Below the pieces are notes generated by a model. The model searched no databases. It was not told the DNA's origin and saw only the letters and a list, made by a program, of their open reading frames with translations. From assembly GCA_017449745.1 (NCBI GenBank), contig JAFTFD010000364.1, positions 1 to 32,396 on the forward strand: DNA of 32,396 nucleotides, in the 5' to 3' direction. Source of the stretch: Lachnospiraceae bacterium (GTDB lineage Bacteria; Bacillota; Clostridia; Lachnospirales; Lachnospiraceae). The translations under genes and the position numbers were made by a program. This document shows positions 16,209 through 23,669 of the stretch, piece by piece; the first letter of the stretch is position 1; each line of letters opens with the position of its first letter.

Positions 16209-17375
16209 TCATTTTACTGCTGAGAAAACGCGTTCGAACTCGTCTATGAGATCTTGCGCTCCTTCGATTCCCACAGACAGGCGCAGAAGCCGGTCCGTGA
16301 TGCCGTTTTTTTCACGCAGCTGCTTCGGCACAGCAGCGTGCGTCTGTGTAAGAGGATATGTGATCAGGGTTTGCGTTCCGCCAAGACTCTCGGCAAAATA
16401 GAACAGCTCGACATTCTCAAGCACCGCCCTGGCAAACTCTGCTGACCTGACTTCAAAGGAGATCATCGCGCCGAAACCACTGGCCTGTTTTTTCATAATC
16501 TCGTATCCCGGGTGTTCCGGAAGTCCAGGGTACAGCACTTTGGTTACATACGGAGACTCCTTCAGGTACTGCGCTATTTTGAACGCGTTCTCCTGCGCCT
16601 TGTCCATTCTCACAGCCAGCGTACGGATCCCTCGAAGCGTCAGCCAGCTGTCAAGCGGTGCCATGGCGGAACCGGTCGTCGTGGAAATCAGCCGAAGCCG
16701 CGCGTCGAGTTCGTCGTCATTCAGAACGATAAAGCCTCCGATCGTATCGTGATGACCGGCAATATATTTTGTACCGCTGTGCAGCACTATATCCGCACCC
16801 AGATCAAGCGGATTCTGAAAGCGCGGCGAGAGAAAGGTATTGTCAACGATCAAAAGAATTCCGTGCGCCTTTGTAATACCGGCAAGTTCCCGGATATCCG
16901 TGACATGCATCATGGGATTGGTGGGTGTTTCCAGGTACACAGCCCTGGTCTCGGGACGAATGTACTCCTCGATTCCTTTGCTCACATCCGCAACTGTGAA
17001 TTCGATGCCGTTCTTGGCATTAATCGTATTGAACAGACGGATGCTTCCTCCGTACAGATCCTCGTCCACGATCAGGTGATCGCCCGGGTGGAAAAGCTCC
17101 ATAACAGCTGCCACTGCCGCCATACCGCTGGAAAAGGCCAGGGCATGTTCCGCATTTTCCAGGAACGCGACAACACTCTCGACCTGCTGCCTGGTCGGAT
17201 TTGACTGCCGGGAGTAATCAAAGCCGGTCTGTTCACCGATGTTCCTGTGCGAAAAGGTTGCTGTCTGGTAGATCGGATAGCTGATTGCATTATACTGGTC
17301 AAGGATGCTCATATCCGTTCCCTGACACTTTGTATCAAAACTGACATTCCATTTTTTGCGTTTTTCGTAGTCCAT
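16209..17375 (-). CDS. Cystathionine gamma-synthase/gamma-lyase-like PLP enzyme
   Basis: The 388-residue protein belongs to the Cys/Met-metabolism PLP family and has the length of MetB/MetC/CGL enzymes. Landmarks are YPIYQTATF, the PLP-phosphate-binding tyrosine in DYSRQSNPTR (53-62), SSGMAAV (82-88), LETPTNPMM, VDNTFLSPRFQNP and the PLP lysine K203 in HSGTKYIAGHHDT. The specificity loop reads SLGGTQTLITYPLTQTH, which departs from the usual SLGG(V/C)ESL, so the exact reaction (gamma-synthase, gamma-lyase or beta-lyase) is uncertain. It lies between the M20 gene and the cysteine-synthase-like gene. Together with the latter it could interconvert homocysteine, cystathionine and cysteine, or cleave an imported thioether. 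Confidence 0.88.
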   Translation of the reverse strand: MDYEKRKKWNVSFDTKCQGTDMSILDQYNAISYPIYQTATFSHRNIGEQTGFDYSRQSNPTRQQVESVVAFLENAEHALAFSSGMAAVAAVMELFHPGDHLIVDEDLYGGSIRLFNTINAKNGIEFTVADVSKGIEEYIRPETRAVYLETPTNPMMHVTDIRELAGITKAHGILLIVDNTFLSPRFQNPLDLGADIVLHSGTKYIAGHHDTIGGFIVLNDDELDARLRLISTTTGSAMAPLDSWLTLRGIRTLAVRMDKAQENAFKIAQYLKESPYVTKVLYPGLPEHPGYEIMKKQASGFGAMISFEVRSAEFARAVLENVELFYFAESLGGTQTLITYPLTQTHAAVPKQLREKNGITDRLLRLSVGIEGAQDLIDEFERVFSAVK

Positions 17376-17466
17376 CCTATCTCTCTTCTATCCTGCTTTT
17401 CTGTGCTGACTTATCTCTGTTGCCTTTTCTCTGCAGTCTTTTCTCTGCTGCCTGATGCCGATCCGT

Positions 17467-18456
17467 TCATCGGTACAATGCAGTCGTCAAATACTTTAAT
17501 CCGCTGTCCGGCATGATCACAACGATATTCTTTCCCTCATTTTCAGCTCTTGCACCGACAACTTCCGCAGCATAAAGCGCGGCACAGGAAGAAGTCCCCA
17601 TGAGCAGTCCTTCCGAACGGATGAGTTTATGGGCTGTCTGTCTTGCCTCCTCCATCCTCACGTCTATGCACTCATCGCTCCAGTCCGGCCGCAGAAAACT
17701 GGACAATTCCGACTCCGGCACACCGTAAGCAGGAAGCACGCCATCGATGATATCCACATTGGGATGTTCCTTCGTGATCCTGCAGTCCGGGTGCGGCTGC
17801 GCGAGCACGATCTTAAGATCAGGATTCCTGCTCCTTAGAAAAGAGGAAAGACCTGTGCCGGTTCCACCGGTTCCGGCCATACATACGAGAATATCGATCC
17901 TGCCATCCGTCGCCTCCCAGAGCTCCGGACCGGTTGTCTTAACATGGGCTGCGGGATTCGCCTCGTTGCATGCCTGATTCAGAAAGTAATACCCCTCCCG
18001 CTCACAATACGAGTAGATCTCGCTGTGAAGGGCTTCCCTCTCCGGCTCCTGCCAGCCGGATGCGCTCTCCTGCGCGGTCCGGATCCCGAGCGCATCTTTA
18101 TAGGTAAGAAGCTTTACGCCGTAGGCTTCCAGCAGCAGGCGCCTCTCCACGGAAGCTCCTCTTTCCAGGAAAATATTCACATTATAACCCCGTGCACAGG
18201 CAAAGGCGGCAATTCCGATCCCTGTGTTGCCGCTGGTCTGCTCCACGATCGTATCACCCGGTTTGATATTTCCCGAAGCCTCCGCTGTAAGAAGCATATT
18301 AAGGGCAGCCCTGTCCTTGATACTCCCGGAGGGATTAAAACACTCCAGCTTTGCCAGGATATGCGCATGAATTCCCTCGAACGTCTGAAATCTCACCAGT
18401 TCCATCAGGGGAGTCCTGCCGACAAGTTCCTCAATGGAATGAACAATTTCTGCCAT
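17467..18456 (-). CDS. Cysteine synthase/cystathionine beta-synthase-like PLP enzyme
   Basis: The 329-residue fold-type II PLP enzyme starts behind GAGGTG. The PLP lysine is K47 in NPSGSIKDRA, the substrate loop is [10 protein letters not shown], and the phosphate loop is AGTGGTGTG. The C-terminus has MGTSSCAAL and IMPDSGLKYL. It is clearly divergent from the CysK at 9834-10769: the loop after GASVERR is longer, and WQEPEREALHSEIYSYCE is an insertion. It may use another activated serine or another nucleophile (for example homocysteine, as in the reverse transsulfuration pair with a gamma-lyase). The neighbour at 16209-17375 would be the matching lyase. Substrate is not determinable from sequence. 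Confidence 0.87.
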   Translation of the reverse strand: MAEIVHSIEELVGRTPLMELVRFQTFEGIHAHILAKLECFNPSGSIKDRAALNMLLTAEASGNIKPGDTIVEQTSGNTGIGIAAFACARGYNVNIFLERGASVERRLLLEAYGVKLLTYKDALGIRTAQESASGWQEPEREALHSEIYSYCEREGYYFLNQACNEANPAAHVKTTGPELWEATDGRIDILVCMAGTGGTGTGLSSFLRSRNPDLKIVLAQPHPDCRITKEHPNVDIIDGVLPAYGVPESELSSFLRPDWSDECIDVRMEEARQTAHKLIRSEGLLMGTSSCAALYAAEVVGARAENEGKNIVVIMPDSGLKYLTTALYR

Positions 18457-18498
18457 TGCCGTACACCTCAGATAACGCTCTGCCCAATGCCTATGACC

Positions 18499-19251
18499 TT
18501 ATATAACATAATCCTGTTCCTGCATGGACAGTCTAAGGAACCGTCTGGTACTCTCTTCTTTTGGGCTGGTGAAGAATTCCGAGGATCTCCCCTCCTCCAC
18601 TACAACGCCATTTTCCATAAAAATCACCCTGCCGGCCACTTCCTGCGCAAAGCTCATCTCATGGGTGACCACCACCATGGTCGTCCCTTCCTTTGCGAGG
18701 CGCTTCATGACTGCCAGAACTTCACGTGTCAGCTCCGGATCCAGCGCAGATGTCGGCTCATCAAACAGGATGATCTCAGGATTATAGGCAAGGGCTCTGG
18801 CGATCGCTGCCCGCTGCTGCTGGCCTCCGGAAAGCTGGGCGGGATAGTACTCTGCCCGGTGTGACATTCCCACCTTTTCAAGCATCTCATTAACGATCTT
18901 CCAGGCTTCTGTGGGATCCATCTTTCTGGCAGTTACCAGTCCTTCCAGAATATTCTGCCGCACTGTCATGTTGCGGAACAGATTGAAATCCTGAAAGACA
19001 TATCCCATTTTAGAGCGCAGCTTCATGATATCATTTTTTTTCAGTCTGGTGATATCTTTTTTAAAATCGTCAAAAATGATGGTTCCGCTGTTTGCTTTAT
19101 TCAAAAAGCTCAGGCAGCGCAGCAGCGTTGTCTTTCCGGAACCGCTGCTGCCGATCACGGCGACGACCTCGCCGTTATCAACCTTAAAATCTACATTTTT
19201 CAATACTTCCATGCTGCCATAACTGCAGTACAGATTTTTTACTTCCAGCAT
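18499..19251 (-). CDS. Polar amino acid ABC transporter, ATP-binding protein
   Basis: The 250-residue ATPase has Walker A GSSGSGKT (34-41), a Q-loop in YVFQDFNLF, the signature LSGGQQQR and Walker [14 protein letters not shown], with the switch histidine in VVTHEMSF. It matches the family of polar amino acid importers (GlnQ/TcyC type). It is part of the same operon as the permease and binding protein, but an AhpD-like gene is inserted between permease and ATPase. The start is 14 nt after that gene's stop, so translation may be coupled. It drives the importer from the cytoplasmic side. Confidence 0.95.
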   Translation of the reverse strand: MLEVKNLYCSYGSMEVLKNVDFKVDNGEVVAVIGSSGSGKTTLLRCLSFLNKANSGTIIFDDFKKDITRLKKNDIMKLRSKMGYVFQDFNLFRNMTVRQNILEGLVTARKMDPTEAWKIVNEMLEKVGMSHRAEYYPAQLSGGQQQRAAIARALAYNPEIILFDEPTSALDPELTREVLAVMKRLAKEGTTMVVVTHEMSFAQEVAGRVIFMENGVVVEEGRSSEFFTSPKEESTRRFLRLSMQEQDYVI

Positions 19252-19265
19252 TTTGGATTACCTCT

Positions 19266-19775
19266 TCAGACAGGTGCATCCGGCTTAACATCCAGAATAT
19301 CATTGAAATAATTGTTCGCGACCATCATAACGCCCATTGTCGTGATGACCACGATCTCTTCCTCGGTAAATATGCTCTTTAACCTGGCAAACAGATCCCC
19401 GGAGATATTCTTGCGGTCACGGGCGATCGCGCGCCCGTACTCGATCAGGAGCTCCTCCTTCGGCGTGAACGCAAAGGTCTCAAAATCAATGTTGTTGCGC
19501 TTGAGCAGATTTCCAAAGTACGTCGTACAGACAATACAGTCGTTTTCTACTGAGATCGCATATTCAAAAAAATCCGCCGCCCTCTTCCCGATCAGGCGCT
19601 GGAGCTCATCATCTAGCGCATAGGAGCCAGTCTCAAGTGTGTGAAAGGCCACCGGATTGTGCAGCAGTGTCCTCTTCTCTCCGGTCATGCGATGACCGCT
19701 TGCGACATGTTCCTCAATGATATCCCTGATTACCTGCGGCGCTGTATTCGGATCAATTTCAGAAATAACAGACAT
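19266..19775 (-). CDS. AhpD-like (carboxymuconolactone decarboxylase fold) protein with CxxC
   Basis: The 169-residue all-helical protein contains C80-I-V-C83 in ENDCIVCTTYF, the catalytic dithiol position of AhpD-like proteins, followed by a helix with REIA-like IEYGRAIARD. AhpD proteins use this pair in thiol-disulfide exchange. The usual following histidine of the ExxxCxxCxxxH motif is not obvious here. The gene lies between permease and ATPase, 14 nt and 29 nt from its neighbours, so it is truly part of the transport operon. It may reduce an imported disulfide or protect the PLP enzymes; that is inference. A paralogue with SxxC instead of CxxC is the first gene of the operon. Confidence 0.82.
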   Translation of the reverse strand: MSVISEIDPNTAPQVIRDIIEEHVASGHRMTGEKRTLLHNPVAFHTLETGSYALDDELQRLIGKRAADFFEYAISVENDCIVCTTYFGNLLKRNNIDFETFAFTPKEELLIEYGRAIARDRKNISGDLFARLKSIFTEEEIVVITTMGVMMVANNYFNDILDVKPDAPV

Positions 19776-19804
19776 GTTGTGTTCCTTCCCTTTACACTCT
19801 TACA

Positions 19805-20515
19805 TTATTCGGTGTCTGCCTGTAAGGCAGGGATCTTTTCACTCTCCTCTTTGGGCTGCTTCCATGTAAGCTTACGCTCAAGGAAAGCCTGCAGGAGCGT
19901 CAGCACGGTGTTCAGCATCAAATAGATCACGGCAGCTTCACAGTATAACGCGAAGGGCTCAAAATACTTTGAGGCGATCTGCTGTGCTGTCTTGAACATC
20001 TCAACAACAGTGATGCTGGCGGCAAGCGAGCTGTCCTTTGTCAGTCCGATCAGCGAACCGAACATGGTCGGGAAAGCGACACGGGCAGCCTGCGGGATCA
20101 CGATCCTGCGCATGATCTGTCCGTAAGTCAGTCCGATCATATACCCCGCCTCTATCTGCCCCTGTGGGACAGACTGGATCGCGGCCCGGATCGTCTCCGA
20201 CATATAAGCTGCATAATTCATGGAAAACGCGATGACTGCGGAAGGAAAGGCATTCAATGAGATCCCCAGCGATGGCAGGCCGTAGAAAATGATGTACATC
20301 TGCACGATCAGCGGAGTGCCTCGGAAGACCCACACGTAGATACGGGTCAGTGTCTTAAGAACCCGTATATCAAGCACCTGTATCAGTGCGAGAATAAATG
20401 CCAGTATGACACTGATCGTAAAAATACTGACTGTCAGCGGTATGGTGACCTTAAAAAGGTACAAAAGGAGCCTCGGGAACGAATTCACCAGGATTCCCAA
20501 AAGTCGTTCATTCAT
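19805..20515 (-). CDS. Polar amino acid ABC transporter, permease
   Basis: The start MNERLLGILVNSF at 20515 has GGAG ten bases upstream; the frame is open 26 codons further but that part (Arg/Cys-rich) looks non-coding. The 236-residue protein has about five membrane segments of the HisMQ/TcyB type. The region around QGQIEAGYMIGLTYGQIMRRIVIPQA is the EAA loop that contacts the ATPase. Together with the binding lipoprotein (20639-21580) and ATPase (18499-19251) it forms one importer with a single permease, which would act as a homodimer. A perfect 11-bp hairpin separates it from the binding-protein gene. Confidence 0.94.
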   Translation of the reverse strand: MNERLLGILVNSFPRLLLYLFKVTIPLTVSIFTISVILAFILALIQVLDIRVLKTLTRIYVWVFRGTPLIVQMYIIFYGLPSLGISLNAFPSAVIAFSMNYAAYMSETIRAAIQSVPQGQIEAGYMIGLTYGQIMRRIVIPQAARVAFPTMFGSLIGLTKDSSLAASITVVEMFKTAQQIASKYFEPFALYCEAAVIYLMLNTVLTLLQAFLERKLTWKQPKEESEKIPALQADTE

Positions 20516-20547
20516 ATAACATCTACTCCGATTTCGTGATAAAGAAC

Positions 20548-20581
20548 GCCATTCACAGCGCTGTTCCTGTCTGTGAATGGC
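20548..20581 (-). repeat. Intercistronic hairpin between binding protein and permease genes
   Basis: A perfect 11-bp inverted repeat (20548-20558 with 20571-20581, 12-nt loop) lies in the 123-nt gap. A weaker GC hairpin lies near 20607-20630. Such structures often keep binding-protein mRNA in excess over permease mRNA by blocking 3' decay or by partial termination; this role is inferred. Confidence 0.6.
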
Positions 20582-20638
20582 ACCTGCAAACACTGCCGGA
20601 TAATCGCCCTGCTGGGACTGCGCCAGGCAGCTCTTTTT

Positions 20639-21580
20639 TTACTGTCTCTCGTACACAGAAACCGTGTAATCCGCTTCGAAATATTTCTCGGACAGCTCGA
20701 GAAGTTTGCCCTCGCTGCGTAGTTCGTCAAGAATCCCGTTCACCGTCTCGACAAGTCTGGTCTCTCCCTTCCTGAAAGGAATGCCTACCTGGGCCTCGGA
20801 ATCCGGAATAACAAATGCGACCTTCAGATCTGCTTCCGGGTGCTCTTTGAGGAAGTCCGCAAGGATCACCTCACTGAAGCTTGTGAAATCTACCCTTCCG
20901 GAAAGGAGCATCTCCGCCGCCTCACCGGATGTGTCGATGCCGACCACCTCAGCGCCGTGACTCTCGTACCAGTCGATGTAGGCATTGGTCAGATTGGTCG
21001 CGATCTTCTTTCCTTCAAGATCATCCTCCGACTGGATGCTGTCATCATCGCCGCGGACCACTACCTGTCTCGAGGTGAAGTAATAAGGCTGGGTAAAATC
21101 ATATTTTTCCTGACGTTCCTCGGTGATGGAGACGCAGTTTATAACCGTGTCAAACTTTCCTGTGTCAACACCAATCAGCAGGGAATCCCACGCGGCCTCA
21201 ACGAATTCCACCTCAACACCGAGCTTATCGGCAATACTCCGGGCCACATCGACGTCGTATCCCGCAAGATCGCCGTTATCATCATGATAGGTAAAAGGCG
21301 GATAGGTACCCTCGATACCCACAATGATTTTCCCCCTGCTGAGGATCTGCGCAAGCTCATCTTCCTCATTTCCAGCTGCCTCTGCCGCTTCCGAGGTGTT
21401 GTCAGCAGCCTCTTCCTGCTCTTCTGCGGCAGGAGCTTCTTCCTGCTCTTCTGCGGCAGGAGCTTCTTCCTGTGCCTGCCCGGCGGCAGGGGTGCTGCCG
21501 GATGATGCTTGGGCGCAGCCGGAAAGCAGCGCTGCGGTAAGTACCGCTCCAAACAGCAGGGATACTATCTTCTTTTTCAT
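20639..21580 (-). CDS. Cystine-type solute-binding lipoprotein (SBP family 3)
   Basis: The 313-residue protein has a lipobox L19-S-G-C22, then an Ala/Glu-rich spacer to about residue 75 containing two perfect copies of EEQEEAPAA. The binding domain begins GKIIVGIEGTYPPFTYHDDN and has LAGYDVDVARSIADKLGVEVEFV, FDTVINCVSITEERQEKYDFTQPYY, features strongly reminiscent of L-cystine-binding proteins (FliY/TcyA). It should capture cystine or a related sulfur amino acid outside the cell. It is the second gene of the operon, 44 nt after an AhpD-like gene. The spacer is longer than in usual family members and resembles the spacers of the two M13 lipoproteins. Confidence 0.92.
   Translation of the reverse strand: MKKKIVSLLFGAVLTAALLSGCAQASSGSTPAAGQAQEEAPAAEEQEEAPAAEEQEEAADNTSEAAEAAGNEEDELAQILSRGKIIVGIEGTYPPFTYHDDNGDLAGYDVDVARSIADKLGVEVEFVEAAWDSLLIGVDTGKFDTVINCVSITEERQEKYDFTQPYYFTSRQVVVRGDDDSIQSEDDLEGKKIATNLTNAYIDWYESHGAEVVGIDTSGEAAEMLLSGRVDFTSFSEVILADFLKEHPEADLKVAFVIPDSEAQVGIPFRKGETRLVETVNGILDELRSEGKLLELSEKYFEADYTVSVYERQ
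21411..21472 (-). repeat. 27-bp tandem repeat in the lipoprotein spacer
   Basis: Two identical 27-bp copies (21411-21437, 21438-21464) and an 8-bp start of a third are in frame and add nine residues each. This can expand or contract by slippage without breaking the gene. Confidence 0.9.
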
Positions 21581-21624
21581 AACGTTCTCTCCTCTCTTCT
21601 GTTACATAAGACCTGATCCTGTGC

Positions 21625-22116
21625 TCAATGAACATCCATGATGGTCTCGAACATATTGTCTGCATTGATGACAACTGCCATCCCTGTGATCACTGCGATC
21701 TGCTCGTCCGTAAAAGCTCCCCGCAGACGTTTTTTGAGGTCATCAGGAATATTGTGAAAATCACGGGCAATTGCCGTGCCGTACTCGATAATCAGTTTCT
21801 CCTCATCATCGAACTGTGTCGTCTCAAAATCGATGCCCTGTTCCGCAAGACACTTGGTAAAGTACCTCAGACATACATCGGAGTTGTTCTCCCTGGAGAT
21901 AACATACTCCAGAAGATCTCCTTTTCTCTTACTGAGCAGCCGCTGCAGTTCGGCATCCATTCGCCAGCCGTTTTTCTCGACTGAGTCATAGACCACCGCG
22001 TTGAGAAGGAGCGTTGCCACCTTCTGGGATTTGTTGATGTTGATGTCATGCTCCCTGATCAGATCTTTGACTGCGTCACTGGCCGTCTCGATAGTAGCGG
22101 GTGTAAGCCATGCCAT
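21625..22116 (-). CDS. AhpD-like protein with SxxC in place of CxxC
   Basis: The 163-residue protein aligns by eye with the AhpD-like protein at 19266-19775: a shared ELQRLL-x-KR segment, E-(Y)-(V/A)-IS-(V/R)-EN, DFET and IEYG-x-AIARD, and (I/V)-A/V-VIT-x-M near the end. At the dithiol position it reads ENNSDVCLRYF, so the first cysteine is Ser while the second remains; another Cys lies seven residues on. This would prevent the normal CxxC exchange, and the protein may be a subunit partner, a binding protein or a one-cysteine variant. It is the first gene of the sulfur operon, behind AAGGAAAGGAG, with a promoter near 22185. Orthology to any named enzyme is not claimed. Confidence 0.8.
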   Translation of the reverse strand: MAWLTPATIETASDAVKDLIREHDININKSQKVATLLLNAVVYDSVEKNGWRMDAELQRLLSKRKGDLLEYVISRENNSDVCLRYFTKCLAEQGIDFETTQFDDEEKLIIEYGTAIARDFHNIPDDLKKRLRGAFTDEQIAVITGMAVVINADNMFETIMDVH

Positions 22117-22184
22117 TTTCGTTCACTCCTTTCCTTTGAACCATCCAAAGATTCATCTTGTTTTTCCCTGACTTGCTGGCCCAT

Positions 22185-22190
22185 ATCATA
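22185..22190 (-). promoter_or_regulatory. Probable -10 of the minus-strand sulfur operon
   Basis: TATGAT on the minus strand lies about 70 nt before the first start codon at 22116. The -35 position (TTTCAG, 17 bp away) is weak, as expected for an activator-dependent promoter. Confidence 0.4.
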
Positions 22191-22268
22191 ACAGAGAGCA
22201 AAACGGCCTGAAAATTCATTCTAATTTATTGTCAGCGATAACTTCTGCTTGTCACCCCGCAGGAAGAG

Positions 22269-22283
22269 ATAAGAAGAGCTTAT
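22269..22283. promoter_or_regulatory. Candidate LysR-type operator ATAAG-N5-CTTAT
   Basis: A perfect 5+5+5 palindrome containing T-N11-A lies in the 286-bp gap between the divergent sulfur operon and patB-lysR. This is the classic form of a LysR-regulator site, and a lysR gene is two genes away. Confidence 0.55.
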
Positions 22284-22402
22284 GTCTTGCGATAGCATTC
22301 TTCTTTTTTACAAGACCGCTTAAATAAAAGAAACTAATTCACAGCAGTTTACGTATCAGATAAGCCTGCTGCATGCCGGCTTAAAAGGAGGTATTCCGGC
22401 CT

Positions 22403-23593
22403 ATGAGTAAATACGACTTTGATATAATTCATGACAGACACGGCACATCCAGTCTGAAATACGATTTTGCAATGGTAAGAAAGGGAAGAGACGATCTGCT
22501 GCCTCTGTGGGTCGCTGATATGGATTTCCGGCTCCCTGATGAGATACTTGATGACATCACAGCAAGGACCGGACACGGGATCTTCGGCTATACTGATCCC
22601 GATAAAAAGTATTACAAGGCAGTACAAAGCTGGTACAGCAGAAGACAGGGATTTGAGATCGAAGATGACTGGATCACGCTTGCTCCCGGCATCGTATACT
22701 CCATAGCCTGCGCTGTCAGAGCTTTTACCAAGCCGGGAGAAGCTGTCCTTATCCAGCAGCCTGTCTATTATCCTTTTATGGAAGTCATACAGCTTAATAG
22801 GAGAGAACTCGTCAATAACCAGCTGATCTGCCGGAACGGACATTATGAGATAGATTTTGACGATTTTGAGAGAAAGATCATAGAGAACGATGTCAGGCTC
22901 TTTATCCTATGCTCTCCGCATAACCCTGTGGGAAGAGTCTGGAGCAAAGAAGAACTCCTGACGATGGCAGAGATCTGTGCCGCGCACGGCGTGTTCATCT
23001 ATTCAGATGAGATCCATTCTGATTTTGTTTATCCGGGGCACCGGCATACGTCTTTCATCACGCTGGGAGACAAGTATACGCAGAAACTGATCCTCGGGAC
23101 CAGCCCCAGCAAGTCTTTCAATATAGCGGGACTCCAGATCGCGAACATCATCATTCCTGACAGGGAGACGAGAAGCAAATACAGACTTGAAAACGCCGCC
23201 GCAGGATATAGTCAGGGAAACACGCTCGGTATATTCGCTGCCGCATCCGCTTATACCAGAGGCGAAGAGTGGTTTGAGGAACTCCTTATATATCTCAAAG
23301 GAAACCTTGACTATGTACGTTCGTTCATCAGAGATAATATCCCCGAAGTCAGATTGATCGAACCGGAGGGGACTTATCTTATCTGGCTGGAATTCTCCGC
23401 CTTAACAGAGGATCCCGCAGATCTGGAGCGGCTGATCGTGGAAGAAGCCCTGCTCTGGACAGACTCCGGAATCATTTTCGGCAGGGAAACAGCCCTTTTT
23501 GAGAGGATCAATATCGCTTGTCCGAGATCGGTCTTAGAGCAGGCATTGCATCAGTTATATAATGCGATCCGAAAAAGAAGGGTCGGGCTCTGA
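22403..23593 (+). CDS. patB: PatB/MalY-type aminotransferase-fold C-S beta-lyase
   Basis: The 396-residue PLP enzyme starts behind AAAGGAGG. It has LPLWVADMDF (33-42), the typical PatB/MalY opening, then GIFGYT, PGIVYSIACAVRAFT, QQPVYYPF, CSPHNPVGRVW, SDEIHSDFVY and the PLP lysine K237 in TSPSKSFNIAGLQ. The C-terminus carries GTYLIWLEF and NIACPR. Family members break C-S bonds of cystathionine, cysteine or cysteine conjugates to give pyruvate, ammonia and a thiol. Here it is divergent from an importer of a cystine-like compound and followed by a LysR regulator, so cleavage of the imported compound is a reasonable role. Some members have regulatory roles (MalY); nothing in this context suggests that. 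Confidence 0.92.
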   Translation: MSKYDFDIIHDRHGTSSLKYDFAMVRKGRDDLLPLWVADMDFRLPDEILDDITARTGHGIFGYTDPDKKYYKAVQSWYSRRQGFEIEDDWITLAPGIVYSIACAVRAFTKPGEAVLIQQPVYYPFMEVIQLNRRELVNNQLICRNGHYEIDFDDFERKIIENDVRLFILCSPHNPVGRVWSKEELLTMAEICAAHGVFIYSDEIHSDFVYPGHRHTSFITLGDKYTQKLILGTSPSKSFNIAGLQIANIIIPDRETRSKYRLENAAAGYSQGNTLGIFAAASAYTRGEEWFEELLIYLKGNLDYVRSFIRDNIPEVRLIEPEGTYLIWLEFSALTEDPADLERLIVEEALLWTDSGIIFGRETALFERINIACPRSVLEQALHQLYNAIRKRRVGL

Positions 23594-23621
23594 GACTGGA
23601 AATGAAAAATGGCGGGAACTA

Positions 23622-23663
23622 TGCTATACTCCTTCATGTATTCACTTTCAGCGGAAGGAGTAT
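23622..23663 (+). promoter_or_regulatory. lysR promoter overlapped by a hairpin that covers the lysR ribosome binding site
   Basis: TGC-TATACT (23622-23630) is an extended -10. A perfect 10-bp inverted repeat pairs 23626-23635 with 23654-23663; its right arm contains GAAGGAG, the lysR ribosome binding site, and the left arm overlaps the -10. Only transcripts entering from patB would contain both arms; transcripts from the local promoter would lack the left arm. Confidence 0.6.
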
Positions 23664-23669
23664 TATTAT

